Shown here piece after piece: positions 11,776-23,400 of a stretch of DNA of 64,000 bases. The notes beneath the pieces were generated by a model, which saw only the letters and a list, made by a program, of their open reading frames with translations, was not told the DNA's origin and ran no database searches. The stretch's first letter is position 1. Each line of letters starts with the position of its first letter. Location: assembly GCF_000002985.6 (NCBI RefSeq), contig NC_003284.9:10478001-10542000 (forward strand), written 5' to 3'. The translations under genes were made by a program, and so were the position numbers. The stretch comes from Caenorhabditis elegans (lineage: Eukaryota > Nematoda > Chromadorea > Rhabditida > Rhabditidae).

Positions 11776-13343
11776 TACTACAGCTCTCAAAAACCAATTC
11801 ACATGCCGTTGAATGCTTGGAATTTTTTGTTCTTACTAATTTGTCTTTTGAATCGTTTTTTAGGATAAAGACTATCGTGCTAATTTGTTTTTCGAAACAT
11901 TCCATTTTTTTGTTTTGCATAAAATAAAATAAATTAAATTTTGGAAAACTTGAACAATCTTCAAATAATTTGAAAACTTGGAATACATTGTCAAGTAAAT
12001 GCTCAAGTCACACCAGACTAGAAAAGTAATGTACACACATATGCACATAGATGCCGTACTTGCTTTGCTGGAACGCATTATTTCGTTCATTTTCCCTACA
12101 ATTTATCCTCAAAAAAAGCCATAAAAAATTTTTAAAAAAGCCCCACAAAAAATAAAAAATAAAAACGTGTGCCGAGTATTTAATCTTCTTTTATACATTT
12201 TATTGTAATCCCTTGTCTTAACATTATCACCTATTGAATTCAAAGAGCAAGAGATTTGGGGGATTTCGATCATGCGAAACCTGAGAGATTCTGGTTTTCT
12301 ATTTTGAGATTTTCTTCTTTACTTCGATACTCTGAATTTATTTTAGGTCAGAAAATCAGTTTGAAATTTAATAAATCAGTGAGGCATAATGCTACTTTTC
12401 AATTTTGTAGTTACGAGTGTGTTTTGAGATGTTTTGAGATGAGCTTTCACTGAAAAATATTCAAATATTTTGAAATTTTATGGTAACAAAAAATAGGTTC
12501 TTTCTTAAGAACTAAGTGTTAACCATTTTGTAAACTTCATTGAATACTTAGATCAATTAGTTTTTACCAAAAAATTCAAAATATTGTGTTGAAATTATCG
12601 GTTTCAAAAGTGTTTTTTTTCTGAAAAGGAACACACGCGTTTCATGTTTGCTTCAGTTTTCCAAAAGTTAATTTAAATACAACATATTTATACTGGTTTT
12701 CAATAAAATCGCAGCCAAAAAGTTTGCTGAAATAACGCGCCAATTTACTTTGATTTCGTTCATTTTCGTGCAATTTTTATTTTTGAGAGTTTAAGTTGTA
12801 ATTATTATAAGTATTTTTGTAGGACCTATGTACAAGATTAACACGGATTTGAAACAGAGACCTCCTACATAATCCCTTCTAAAATTCCGTATGCTTAACA
12901 CTTTTTTTTAAATCAAAAGACAGATTAATTCTGAGCGTCAGCTCTTCTCCTGAATCTTTTGTTTCATTACTTCAAATCACTTTTATTCAAGAATTCTCAA
13001 ATTGAATATTTATGCTGAAAGACGGATGTCATTCTAACATCAATCTCATTTTTTTATTTGAAAATAAGGCACTTATAGATTTCGTTCCCCTCAAAATGTT
13101 TTTTTTTTCAAATTATTTAATCCTAATTTTGATTTTATTTTACAATCAGTCTAATGTTTGTTTTGAGGTTATCTTTATTTTCAGGCAAAACCCATGAGTA
13201 CCGAAAATTTCTTGACAGTTCTTTGGAGCAGAGCGTAGATAGAAAACGAAGATGATATAAACGTGCCATGCGTTTTCCTTTTTTTTTTAATTTTCATGCA
13301 TTGTAAAAAGTTCTTCGATAAAAAAAACAAATTCAGATCTGGC
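11776..13343. other. intergenic with a degraded inverted-repeat element
   Basis: AT-rich. A degraded terminal-inverted-repeat element occupies about 13066-13215 and shares its ends with the larger element at 19352-20010. The TTTTGAGATG motif is repeated at 12422-12441. No coding exon supported. Confidence 0.5.
13066..13215. repeat. degraded TIR element, relative of 19352-20010
   Basis: The left end (GCACTTATAGATTTCGTTCC from 13069) and the right end (AACCCATGAGTACCGAAA near 13190-13207) are imperfect inverted copies of the termini of the 19352-20010 element. It ends about 130 bp upstream of the start of the next gene. Confidence 0.45.
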
Positions 13344-16300
13344 ATGGATATTCCAAAGGCGCTAAATTCATGCAACCAGGGACAAGAACCATTCTATCAT
13401 AGTGATCGATCAGCTTTCACTACAGTTATTCCAAATTTTCAAGGAATCCTTACGAATAATGACACGACAAATATACATTTTGGCAACTTTCCGCTTGGTG
13501 AAAGTTTTTTCAATATTGAACAACCGGTGTAAGTGAAACTTTGCCTATGGACTAAATTTTACAAACTTCACTTAAACGGTTAGGGCATTTAAGTTGCTGT
13601 GAGCATGAATACTGTATAGTTTTTTATTAAATTTTTGCGGAGTTCTGTATTTTTACTTTTTTGAAAAATGAAGTAACACATAGAGCAAGTGTACTAACAG
13701 GAGGAATGTGTGAAGTGTGAAGAGTAATTGTTCAATTGATTTATTTCGTAACTGCCTTGCACGATTCAATTTTTTAAATTTTAAAACAAACGAATAATGA
13801 CGAAAAATTAATACATGGAATTGAAAAAAAAAAACGTTTTAAGAGTATTTACGGTGTACAATGGATGCGCCGAACTCTTCATAATCCCGTTTGGTGATGC
13901 ACATTTTTTCAAAAGAAGGGGACTTGGCAAGCATAACACCACCGGCCCATACAGAATAATTCCGATCTTCTGGAGCCATAACGTTCACCCCATAGACTCT
14001 GGAAAATGATAGCAAGTCTACAAGCGTGTTGATAGGATAATGTTCAACTTACGATGGAACAAGGGCTGACGTCTCTCTCACTAATCGCTGCTCAAAGCCG
14101 GGAATCAACGTCGTAGATCCAGACAAAATAATATTCGAGAAAAGAGTTTTGCGGATAGAACTCTCGCATTTATAAATTGAGTCTACGAGCATTTCGTGAA
14201 CTCCAGAGTCATCCATATCAAGTAGAGAAGGTTTTAAATAAATATGTCAACTAGTTTACATGTGAGCAATTATACCTGAAAAAGGGCCTCCGGGCACCGG
14301 AAACGTTCGTCCCCGATTTCAATAAATTTCCCACACGGAAGTGTGAAGGTGGATATGCGAAATGTCGTCACTTTTGAAACTATGCCCAGCTCGTTTTCAA
14401 AGTTTAGTGAAACATGGCACATTTGTTTTTTGATATCATGAGCAGGTACAAGACCAATAGTAGGCGATGAAATATGTTTCGAATCATTGATCATTTGCAT
14501 CAGATACTGGGCCAGCTGGCGACTGCCAATGTTCAATTTACGGACTGCGTCCTGGATGCAACGTCCATTGTAAATTGGAACCACGCGGTAATCCGTCTCT
14601 CCAACGTTGAGAACAGTTCCATCAATTAGGTTCCCAGCAGCTTTCAAAGCAAGAACATCTTGAATTTCCATACACATCGCGGCAAAATCAAACGATTCAA
14701 ACATGATCTCAATCATTTTTCCCGATTTTCACGCGGATTTGAAATTGTGTCTGTTTGAAGAACGCTGTGTTGTTTTGGAACAATACCAATTGCTTCATGG
14801 AAAATGTGAGACCAAATGAATTCCATATCATCCCAATGTGTGATGATCCCGTGTTCGATTGGGTTCCGAGTTTCGATAATATCTAAGAAAAAAAGTTATA
14901 GGCACTATCAAATTTTTAAATGTAACCTCTTATTTTTTGACTTTGATCTCCGACGAACTCGTCTTTGTTTTCTTTTTTGGATTCATATTCATAGCGTTTC
15001 CATCCAAAAACTGTTGGTATGACACAAATTTCTTTACCGTCTGCAACGCCTGCTTTGATGAACCCTGTGCCATTGTCCACAACTATTGAATTCAGGGTAT
15101 TCAGGGTAATTCAGGGTATTGAGCTATTATACTTTCTGAAATAACAGTTATTAGAATAGTCTCAGTAATTGTGGAATTTTTGTATTTAAATATATTACAT
15201 GACTTTAGTAGTAACATTATGAGAAAGAAAAATAGGAACGATTCCAATTGAAAAACAATGTAAATAACTTTTGAAAGTTTACTTATTTTTGTAATTTTTC
15301 GGGAATAGAGACACACGCAACTGAATTAACAAACTGAAGACACTTTTGTGTAAAACACAAATGAGTAAGAAAATGTGCATTCTCAGCAAAGAAGAAAACA
15401 GGGGCAGACTGAGAAACTGTTCCTGTATTTATGCTGACGGAATAAAGTATGAGTCACAACAAAGTGTTTGATTTTTCGGATGAATTGTTTCAAATTGTTG
15501 ACAGATTATAAATTCAGCTGTGTGGTAAAGAAAACGATTGTTAAAAATGATTTTCAATCTGAACACAAAAATTTTCAGAATAAGTAGAAACATGTTCATT
15601 GATGTGATTAACTTTAAGCTATTTGTATCCTACATCTACTCTCCAATCGGAAACGCCAATTTTCAGCAATAGTTTCAATGTAGCAGATTTTCAACCCTTG
15701 TCTATCGAGTTCAATAACACTGTTCCTTTACCACAAAATGAATTCTGGTAAGTAATTTACCGTGTTCTTATTACTTTAAGACATGAACAATCGTGGAATA
15801 TTATTGTCCATGAAAATTATTTTGAGATTTGTAGTCGGATTGTATTATAGGAGCCACACAACGTTTTTATAGGAAAGTTCTCCCATTTGTACCTGCGAGC
15901 ACATTTTTTTCGGCTGTAAATGATATCCAAAATCAACTGATAAATCAAAACTCTGCATTCAACTTGGACAATGCCACCGAGGCACCTATCCTTTCTGGTA
16001 GTGTTTTCGAATCACTGTCCCATGATATCACACACACGATAATAAACAATTCTTCTGAAAATGGGGTTGACTCAAGGTGAGATAATTTGTTTCTGCATAA
16101 TGTTTCGGAGTATCGCACTTGTACACTACTCACTTTATTTATTTTTAATTACGCATCTAATTAAAGTTATATTAGAAGGGATATGCTTAAGAATTAGAAA
16201 AAAAAAAACGATGTTTGTAGTTTTTTTTTCAAATGAGCGAATTTTATTGACATAATTTTCTACACTTGCCATCTTTTTTGTGTCGGAACAAGCCGAAACT

Positions 16301-19300
16301 AATTTTTATTAGATTTTTAAATATTAGTTCTCATTTCTAAAAAAAATCTACTCTATTTATGGCTTCTACACGTGTTCAATTTTTTTTTCCTGATTTAGAT
16401 GATGTAATTTTCATAATGAGTATGCCGTCTAAACAGTGTCTTGTGAGACACTAGTTTCAGCTCACATATCTTTTTTATTGGAGGGTTCAGGACAAAGTTC
16501 TTATGTGCAAACAATGAAAAATTATATAAACATCGTATTACTTTCACAAACCTTCCATTAAAAATATAGCTCTTGAGTTACAGTCGTTTTAGTAACCATT
16601 AGTAAAAATTGACTAGCGAGATGTCGGCCGCTTTATTACTTGCCCTGATTTTAGTGAATTTTTCCAACATAGCAAAACAAATAGACCTGATTACGGGCTA
16701 TACTTTATCAAAAATAAATAAAAAAATTTTTTCAATAGCATTTTTAGTTTTGGAGTTATACTTATTTGAAAAAATAGCGAAATTATCAAAAAACTAACAG
16801 TGGATATCTTTTTGACCAGCACTATAGCTGAAAGTATGGTAAATTTGTAATTTTCTGCGTGTGTTATCTCTCCCTTTGCATATTTGCATAGCAAACTTCG
16901 CACTTTTTATTCAGTTTTATAATTTTTTTCAGTGTTTCTGCTGACCCATTTTTAGCTATGCCCATACTCACTCCCAATATAAGCTTACCAGTGACACCTG
17001 AAAACTTGGAAATGAATGATATCGAACTTCAGGAGTTTGAACCTGAGGAAGTGATCGAGTGAGTTTAAATGCTATGTTGTTTAGAAATTTCTTTAAATAC
17101 TCGGAATTTATTTCATCATTAACGTAATGGACGATGAAACGTAAGAATTTACAACAAGCTCAACTGAGAAAATGTTTCTGTTTGCTTTTTTACTTTCTGT
17201 CGTCAGGGATATGGACTTGAAAAAACGTAGTAGCACCGCCAGGTAGTGTTCCTGACTCCCAGATCTGCAGTGAAGAGCACGTGAAAAATTTTTAGTTGCA
17301 CAAATATTTATTTTTAGAATGCCCACTTCACACCCAGACCATGCACCCCGAGAAGTGTCTACACAAAATACTCCTCGAGTATATCAAGCAGTCTTGTAAG
17401 TTTTATGATTGTTAAAACGTGGTAAAAAAAGAGTAACTTACTTTAATGAGTTTAAAATGCTCTCAAAAGACTATCACAATGAGAATTCTGAAAAAAATGA
17501 TCGAAAAGTATGGAAGTTTTATATTTCAAAGACAACTTCGTTTTTCCGGGAAAAACAGTAGAACTAACGTTTTCATCACGTTTTTTGTAATGTTACAGAT
17601 TTCCAACAATTCCGAGAAAACGGAAAACAAAAGCTTCAAATTTTTGCTGCTCTGCAAAAGAAGCTCGGAGTGCTGGTTGGGATAATCGCGTGATGAGTTC
17701 AACAAAAACAAAGTAAGTACTACATATGTTTAATACAACAATTGTTATAAATAAAAATTGAATCAAAAAACTAGTGATAGTCAATAGTGATGTGTTCAAT
17801 AGTGATGAATAGTGATGTGTTCTAAAACTCTCGTATAAAAAGTCCAATAGGAAAAATTATGCTATCGAAATTAGATGATATGACTGATACTTTATACAAA
17901 CTTTCTGACGTTTCGAACAACCTTATTTGCTGTGTGCTTATTCTTTTTCTAGTGAACATTTTAGCTACTTCTGTTGAGTAATTTTTTGGATATTCTCAAT
18001 TTGGGAATACTTCGTGTAGTACTTTGTCGGCGCGCCTTAAAATTCGTAATTTGAGAAATTGGTAACTTTTTCAAATTATCTGTATTTAAAAAAAATATTT
18101 CTGTTATCAATAGCTCTTAAAGGCAGAGATCGAGTTTTTGTATACAAAACTCCGCTTCGCATCATTACTCATTCTGTATTAGATCATTACTCATTCTGTA
18201 TTAGAAGTTTTAGTCATTTCAACGAGAAACATATTGTCAGTCGGAGTATACTTTTTTATTAATGCAATCTTCTCAAATTGAAAAAAATCACGTATCAATT
18301 TAAAATATCACTGCTTATAAAGAATTTCAGCGAAAAGTGTGCAACAATGCCCCGAATCTCACACTTCACCTATATTCAGTTGGAATTGAATAGTTCATCA
18401 GTTATGATCAAAGTGAAAGGAAACCACTGTGCCGAAGTTTTTCAACTGTTCAAAGATCAAAACAATTCGTGTACAGTATTAACAAATACAGAAAAACATG
18501 GAATGATTCACGACAACAACTTTATTGATACAGCAATGGCATATGTCTTCACATTAATTGGCGGCTCTAAGCATATAGTTGATCAGCTCATTATTAACCG
18601 ATCCCCGATAAACTATGGAATGGATGTTGAAAAAATAAGAGAAAATTCTGTGATATTTTACAACGGAATTTCGTCAATGCTGGCGCAACTCAAAAAACCT
18701 CTTTGTGTAGAGAGCTTAGAGATACGTGTGTCTTTGGAAAGTAACCTGTTGAGTATTTTACACGAACTGGAGCAAAGTTTTTTGAGAACATTGATAATAA
18801 GTGGAATTGATAACTGTAACGCTATTACTATAGAAATGGTTAAAAGTCTTGGTTGTTGGAAGAACTTGAAATACATAGATTCATCTGGCATGATGCTTTT
18901 GTCCTGCTCATTGGCGGATTTCTATCATATAGAGCACGTCGTTGTTCGAATACAAAAACCTTCAAAGACCGAATTTGAAAATTATAAAAAAGTGAGTTTG
19001 ACTTTTCTCTAAGTTGGTGTAAAGTTTATATATTTGCATGTTTGTATCCGGAAGCAGCCCATAAACTTGATTACAGACTATTATCCAAAGAACCCAAGCG
19101 ACGATATTGAATCACTTTTTCCTATATGGTCAACTATGATTCCATGGAAGACACCAGTCCTGATTTTGTTGCTCCAAATTGCGGAAAATTTGATCTACTC
19201 AATAATAGTGGTGCACTACATTTTCAAGTGGATCCCCAATGGATCGAATTCACAATTGTTTTGAATTGAATGATATGAGTTTTTTGTTAGTTACATTGTA

Positions 19301-20499
19301 CGACATTTATTTGGTTGATAATATATGTATAATTAATTTGTTATTTGTTTGAAGTTTCGGCACTTATGGGTTTCGTTCCCCCAAAAATCTTTAAATTTTC
19401 TACGATTTCATTTTCCACCTTTCAAATTGAATTCTTACCAAGAAATTGTAGCTAAAACACAGTTCAGAATACATTATCACACTTTTAAACAAAATTCTAA
19501 AACCTAAAAAATTTATTCCAAATTTCAAAATGTTTCTGCTTATTTTTAAAATAGATTGAGCATTCAATGTGTTTGATTTAGTGTAACTCTTACGCCCGCG
19601 ACAATGTCCTTACTAACTCCCAATCAAATACCACTACCTAAATTCACATCCAAGTGCTTACTGACCAAAACGTCATAAAGATTGGAGATGATGGCAAAGT
19701 TGTAGACGTAACAACTATGCCTCTATGGACTTGGCATCTTGCCCATGCTACTTACAGGCAGAAGATGGCATAGCACCTCCTCTCCCTCCCATTTTTTTAG
19801 ACGCACCAATTCTGGTGATATATACTTGGCACATATCCAATACTACTTGTATGAAGTACGGAACAAAGCATTCATTTTTACAAAAAAACCAAAGAAACAA
19901 ATAAATCCATACAAATAAAACAACTAAAATTCACGTTTTTGTGGTTAATTGGAATTAAAAAAATTACAACATTTTGGGGAGAACGAAACCCATAAGTACC
20001 AAAGTTTCTACTGTTATAAACATTATTCAACATTTTTATATGTTTTAGTAGTAAAAACTTCAAATCGTTCCTTTTCAGCAGATTTGGAGCTTTGTGTTGG
20101 AGTTTTTGGTGTTTGACCTTTAGAATATTTATTACAGAGTTTTAATAAATCAAATTGTCTATTGTATGTAGTTTTTTTTTTGGTTTTACATTTACTGATT
20201 ATTAGATTAAAATTAAATAATTCAATTTTGAAAATTCAGAAAAATAGTTTTGACATCCTCTACTACCTTTTTTTCTCATTTTATCTTTAAAAAATTAATT
20301 CAGGGCGATCATTCCCGCCAAATACGGACATGAATCCCATTTGGTTACCAAAAAAGTGCGGCGGCTGTCGTTGAAAATAAAAAAATCCAAAAAGTGGGAA
20401 AACGACATCTTCTGTTCACTCATGCGTACAGAATCTCCAAAAACATTTCGCCGTATTCATTTTTGGCGTGATGTACCACATATGACTTGGTCCAGATAA
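13344..20499 (+). CDS. unrecognised S/N/T-rich protein with a possible GATA-finger relic
   Basis: Seven exons joined in frame: 13344-13528, 15667-15747, 15873-16076, 16933-17058, 17318-17395, 17599-17712 and 20304-20499, giving 327 residues. ATG 13344 lies 8 nt after the acceptor AAATTCAG, a typical trans-splice position. The N-terminal two thirds are rich in S, N, T and P; residues 205-225 are acidic; residues 228-262 are basic and contain CC at 241-242 and W252; the C-terminus is strongly basic (TKKVRRLSLKIKKSKKW). Codon K263 is split in phase 2. The first-C-to-W and W-to-split-codon distances equal those of the ELT-2 finger, which hints at a GATA finger that has lost its zinc ligands. The last exon lies 2.6 kb downstream and its assignment rests on phase and basic composition. 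Introns 1 and 6 each contain a pseudogene. Confidence 0.55.
13839..15089 (-). pseudogene. actin-family pseudogene, antisense in an intron
   Basis: Actin-fold pieces read in order on the minus strand. A first exon holds DNGTGFIKAGVADG (phosphate-loop motif). A second reads THWDDMEFIW, where actins have a WDDM motif. The largest block (14270-14716) contains a CGKFIEIGDERFRCPEALFQ segment. A fourth reads ILSGSTTLIPGFEQRL, and the last reads YSVWAGGVMLAK and ends SIVHRKYS-stop at 13839. The order and actin-type ending (SIVHRK) show the family. Breaks: no in-frame start codon in the first exon, a one-base deletion in an A run at about 14717 (NREK runs into TGA), and no AG acceptor before the fourth exon near 14230. 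The 14270-14716 block is still open, so decay may be recent. It lies in intron 1 of the 13344 gene. Confidence 0.8.
15089..15120 (+). repeat. short tandem repeat ATTCAGGGTA x3
   Basis: Three near-identical 10-11 nt units ending in CAGGGTA lie exactly at the 5' edge of the actin pseudogene, where a start codon or upstream exon would be expected. Confidence 0.7.
18161..18204 (+). repeat. 22 nt tandem duplication
   Basis: ATCATTACTCATTCTGTATT plus AG occurs twice back to back (18161-18182 and 18183-18204) with no mismatch. It lies just upstream of the F-box-like pseudogene and was probably a recent slippage. Confidence 0.85.
18347..19269 (+). pseudogene. F-box-A (FTH/DUF38) gene fragment, broken
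   Basis: The first block (18347-18991, 215 codons) reads like the region downstream of the F-box in worm FBXA proteins: a strand-rich stretch, then the FTH domain (ESLEIRVSLESNLLSILHEL; ITIEMVKSLGCWKNLKYID). No F-box precedes it. After a 85 nt intron the conserved continuation is in another frame: LLSKEPKRRY, then TGA at about 19109, then ITFSYMVNYDSMED and a terminal GALHFQVDPQWIEFTIVLN. The FTH reading therefore needs both a frame change at the junction and removal of a stop. FBXA proteins are thought to be substrate adaptors of SCF-type ubiquitin ligases and expand rapidly in nematodes. It sits on the same strand inside intron 6 of the 13344 gene. A shortened protein ending at 19139 remains possible. 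Confidence 0.7.
19352..20010. mobile_element. terminal-inverted-repeat element in an intron
   Basis: The left end contains ACTTATGGGTTTCGTTC at 19362-19378, and its exact reverse complement lies at 19981-19997; similarity extends outward on both sides (TTTCGGC / ACCAAAG) and inward (CCCCCAAAA / TTTTGGGG). The 660 bp interior has no transposase, but holds a short open segment near 19590-19770. A non-autonomous DNA element is the best call; a degraded relative lies at 13066-13215. Confidence 0.65.
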
Positions 20500-23400
20500 A
20501 GGTACTGGTGTAAATTTGTCTGTTGTGTAATCGGCATTTGACGCTAGCTTCTTGCCCAAGTTTGGCAAAAAATTTCAACTTGAATCACAACACGATAAGC
20601 TTGGTTTGGACTGTGTTTAAGTTTACGCCAAGTTTGATCCAAATAACAGTTTTTAAATAATATTTTTTTTAATTTTTGGGAAAAACGCAGGTAACGCCAA
20701 ATGCCAAGTATAATTATTTTTAGACAACCGTCTAAAATTTGGAAAATATATTTTTAATACAAAAAATCTTACTCCGAGATTGATAAATGTGGAAATTTTG
20801 TAAACTACGATAAAAAATGCAAATTATTCTTAGTGTGTCAATAAAATTTTTCTATTTACTTTTCACAGTCCCAGTACTTGTTTCCTGCCAGATTTTCTCA
20901 AATAGGACTGACACCTGAAGCGGAATAATTTGCTATTTGACTTCCGAGCCCTCGAATTCTGGCGGGCGGTCCAACAAGAAGAACCCTCAATATTCCGTTA
21001 GTTATTTGTCGTCTCTGAAGACTTTATTGTCGGATGCAGCGATACCGTAGTCCGAAGAAAAGAATAGAAGAAACTGACAATGAATGGAGAAGTGGAGTAA
21101 AGCCAGCTACAAGCAGGGCAGAAAATATAAATGAATAAGTAAAGAAATCAGTTACAGAAAAGTGACATTAAATTTTTTCCACGTATCAAATTATGAAAAT
21201 TATTCATAGCGAGGTTTTTTAAATGTTTAATTTGCAGTTACACTGCTTGAATCCGAATATCGATGCGGTTGCATTAATATTTATGTATAAGGAATCATCA
21301 AAAATAAAAGCAGTAGCTGATTAAAACTTATTTTTAAATCAGATATGTGGTGCATCTCCTTTTCAGAAACCAAGTAGTTTTGTTCGATCTGTTAAATTCT
21401 GTTAATCACAATGGTTCAGAATGTCTGTAAACATGCTTAGAAAACTAATGAGGTCGGTGGAGCAGAAAGTCTGTGAAAACTTCTAATTGGAATCAGGTGC
21501 TGGCAGTGAAATCACAAAATATCTTGGTCTGTACACCGGGCAAGAGCATGCCTACACCCCGCGAGTTTGGCATGGCTAATCCCTTGTTTGACAGATGTTC
21601 AGGGGGAAGGAGCTACCACTGAATAGTTTCCACGTGAGTAGAAATTGATTCATGTTCATAACATTGATGGCAATGTATTCGAGAAACAATGCCCATCTGC
21701 CACAAGTTGCAAAAGGTAGATTGTGAATAAAGCTGCGCATAATCCATAGAGAATATGAATGAAAACTCCGCCCATTTCAAAGAAGACGATTGGCCCGAGA
21801 ATAGAAGCAAAAAGTCAGCGGTGTCCTAGGTGAGACAACGGAGAAAACGTGTCCGGGCGCGGCTCTTTTCAATTGTGGACCGAGAGGGAGAGACGTCGAC
21901 GTCTTCTTTTTATGTCACACTATATCGTTGAAATAGTTTCGCGCTTTTTTGTTCTGTCCCCCGAAAGTTTGTTGGACAGTTAGATACTGAGGATCTCTTA
22001 TTCTAACACTTCCAATATCTACACTTACACTAAATTTTACGCTACACAACACCAAAATCCGCGAGTATTCAAATAGTGACGGTCGAGTTGACAAAAGTGA
22101 ACGTGGTGAGTTAAACTCTTGTTGGGTAATGAGTTAGCAGAAAATCAATAAGATGGCGAGCACTTTCAGATGGGCGTGCTAATGAGGTGGGCATGGGCTA
22201 GAAGTAAGAACTACCCTTCTTCGTCGGCATATATTTTCTCATTTCAGTCTGTTGCCTTTCTGCTGATTATCATTAGACTTTCTTGTTGAGTAGATAAATT
22301 TTGATGCCTCATTGACAATCATAAATAATAGAGAAACAATCGATATTGTCATAATGATAACAAACTAAGTAGGAATAATGTAGAACTGGTTATATTTTGA
22401 ATAATTTCAAAACTCTTTGGTCTTTAGGCTAAATATAGAAACCGAGTCCTTCTCGAAACATTGATGTCGTGGGCTGCTATCATGTGTCTCCTATGACTTC
22501 AAACTTTTCTGAAATTACGTTACCTAATTTTTTTGAGCTTTCATGTTGTATCACAAAAATTTTTCATTCTGCTATAATTTTTCACAGATAATTGTTTGGT
22601 TCTAAATTCTGGGCAAAGTTTCAGAATATATTTTGAACTTTAGAACTGAATTCTTGAGCATTTCTGATTTAAAAAATCTTTTTGAACTTTTGCTACAACT
22701 TCTTTTCTCTACCATAAAATGTTTTCAATCTTGTTCGATGCTTCTACAAAAACTCCAACATCAGGAGCCATGCTTTCTCCTCCCACTTATGTTATTCATT
22801 GTGTATGTACATCCGCATGTGTCCATCATTGACTCCAAATTCCATTAGCCATCTACCGTATCTGGATTTCCGGTGTGTGACGCCGACTCCATGGCCAACA
22901 CAGAATCATCGTAATTCTCCCCGCAATCTACATATCGCTACTCCAATTTTCGAATTTTGCCCCGTGTTGCAATTCCAATGCATTCAATCAAATTTAAAAG
23001 TTTTGATGATTTGTCTACTCATTTTTCCCACCCGTTCCGTTTTCTCCATGTTCAACATTTTTGTCGCCACCACCATCACTGAGAGGGGTTTTTGTAATTG
23101 GCTTGAATTGACACCCATTAACCGGCACACCCGCTGTTTGGAAGATGTCATAACGAAAACGTCGTTTGATGGAGGTCTTTGTCCGCGCCTTGTTTCCCTG
23201 TCCCTATAGTTGAAGGTGTTCGCCATCAGGCACCACTACTTTTTTGGCGCCCCTCTCTTTTTCTCTCTCGTCAGTGTCAAACGAGTAGTTGAAAATTGTG
23301 CTATTCCAAATTACATGGAGCCCCACTCCTCTGACCCGAAAGCCTTTCCATCAAATTTCGTTTTAGTAGATCTTTTTAACTTGTCATTATGCTCCTTTGG

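Noticed and set aside
22799..23226. 136-codon plus ORF and 80-codon minus ORF in the vab-3 upstream region
   Set aside because: Overlapping frames of one GC-richer stretch; no splice sites, motif or coding bias that I can see.
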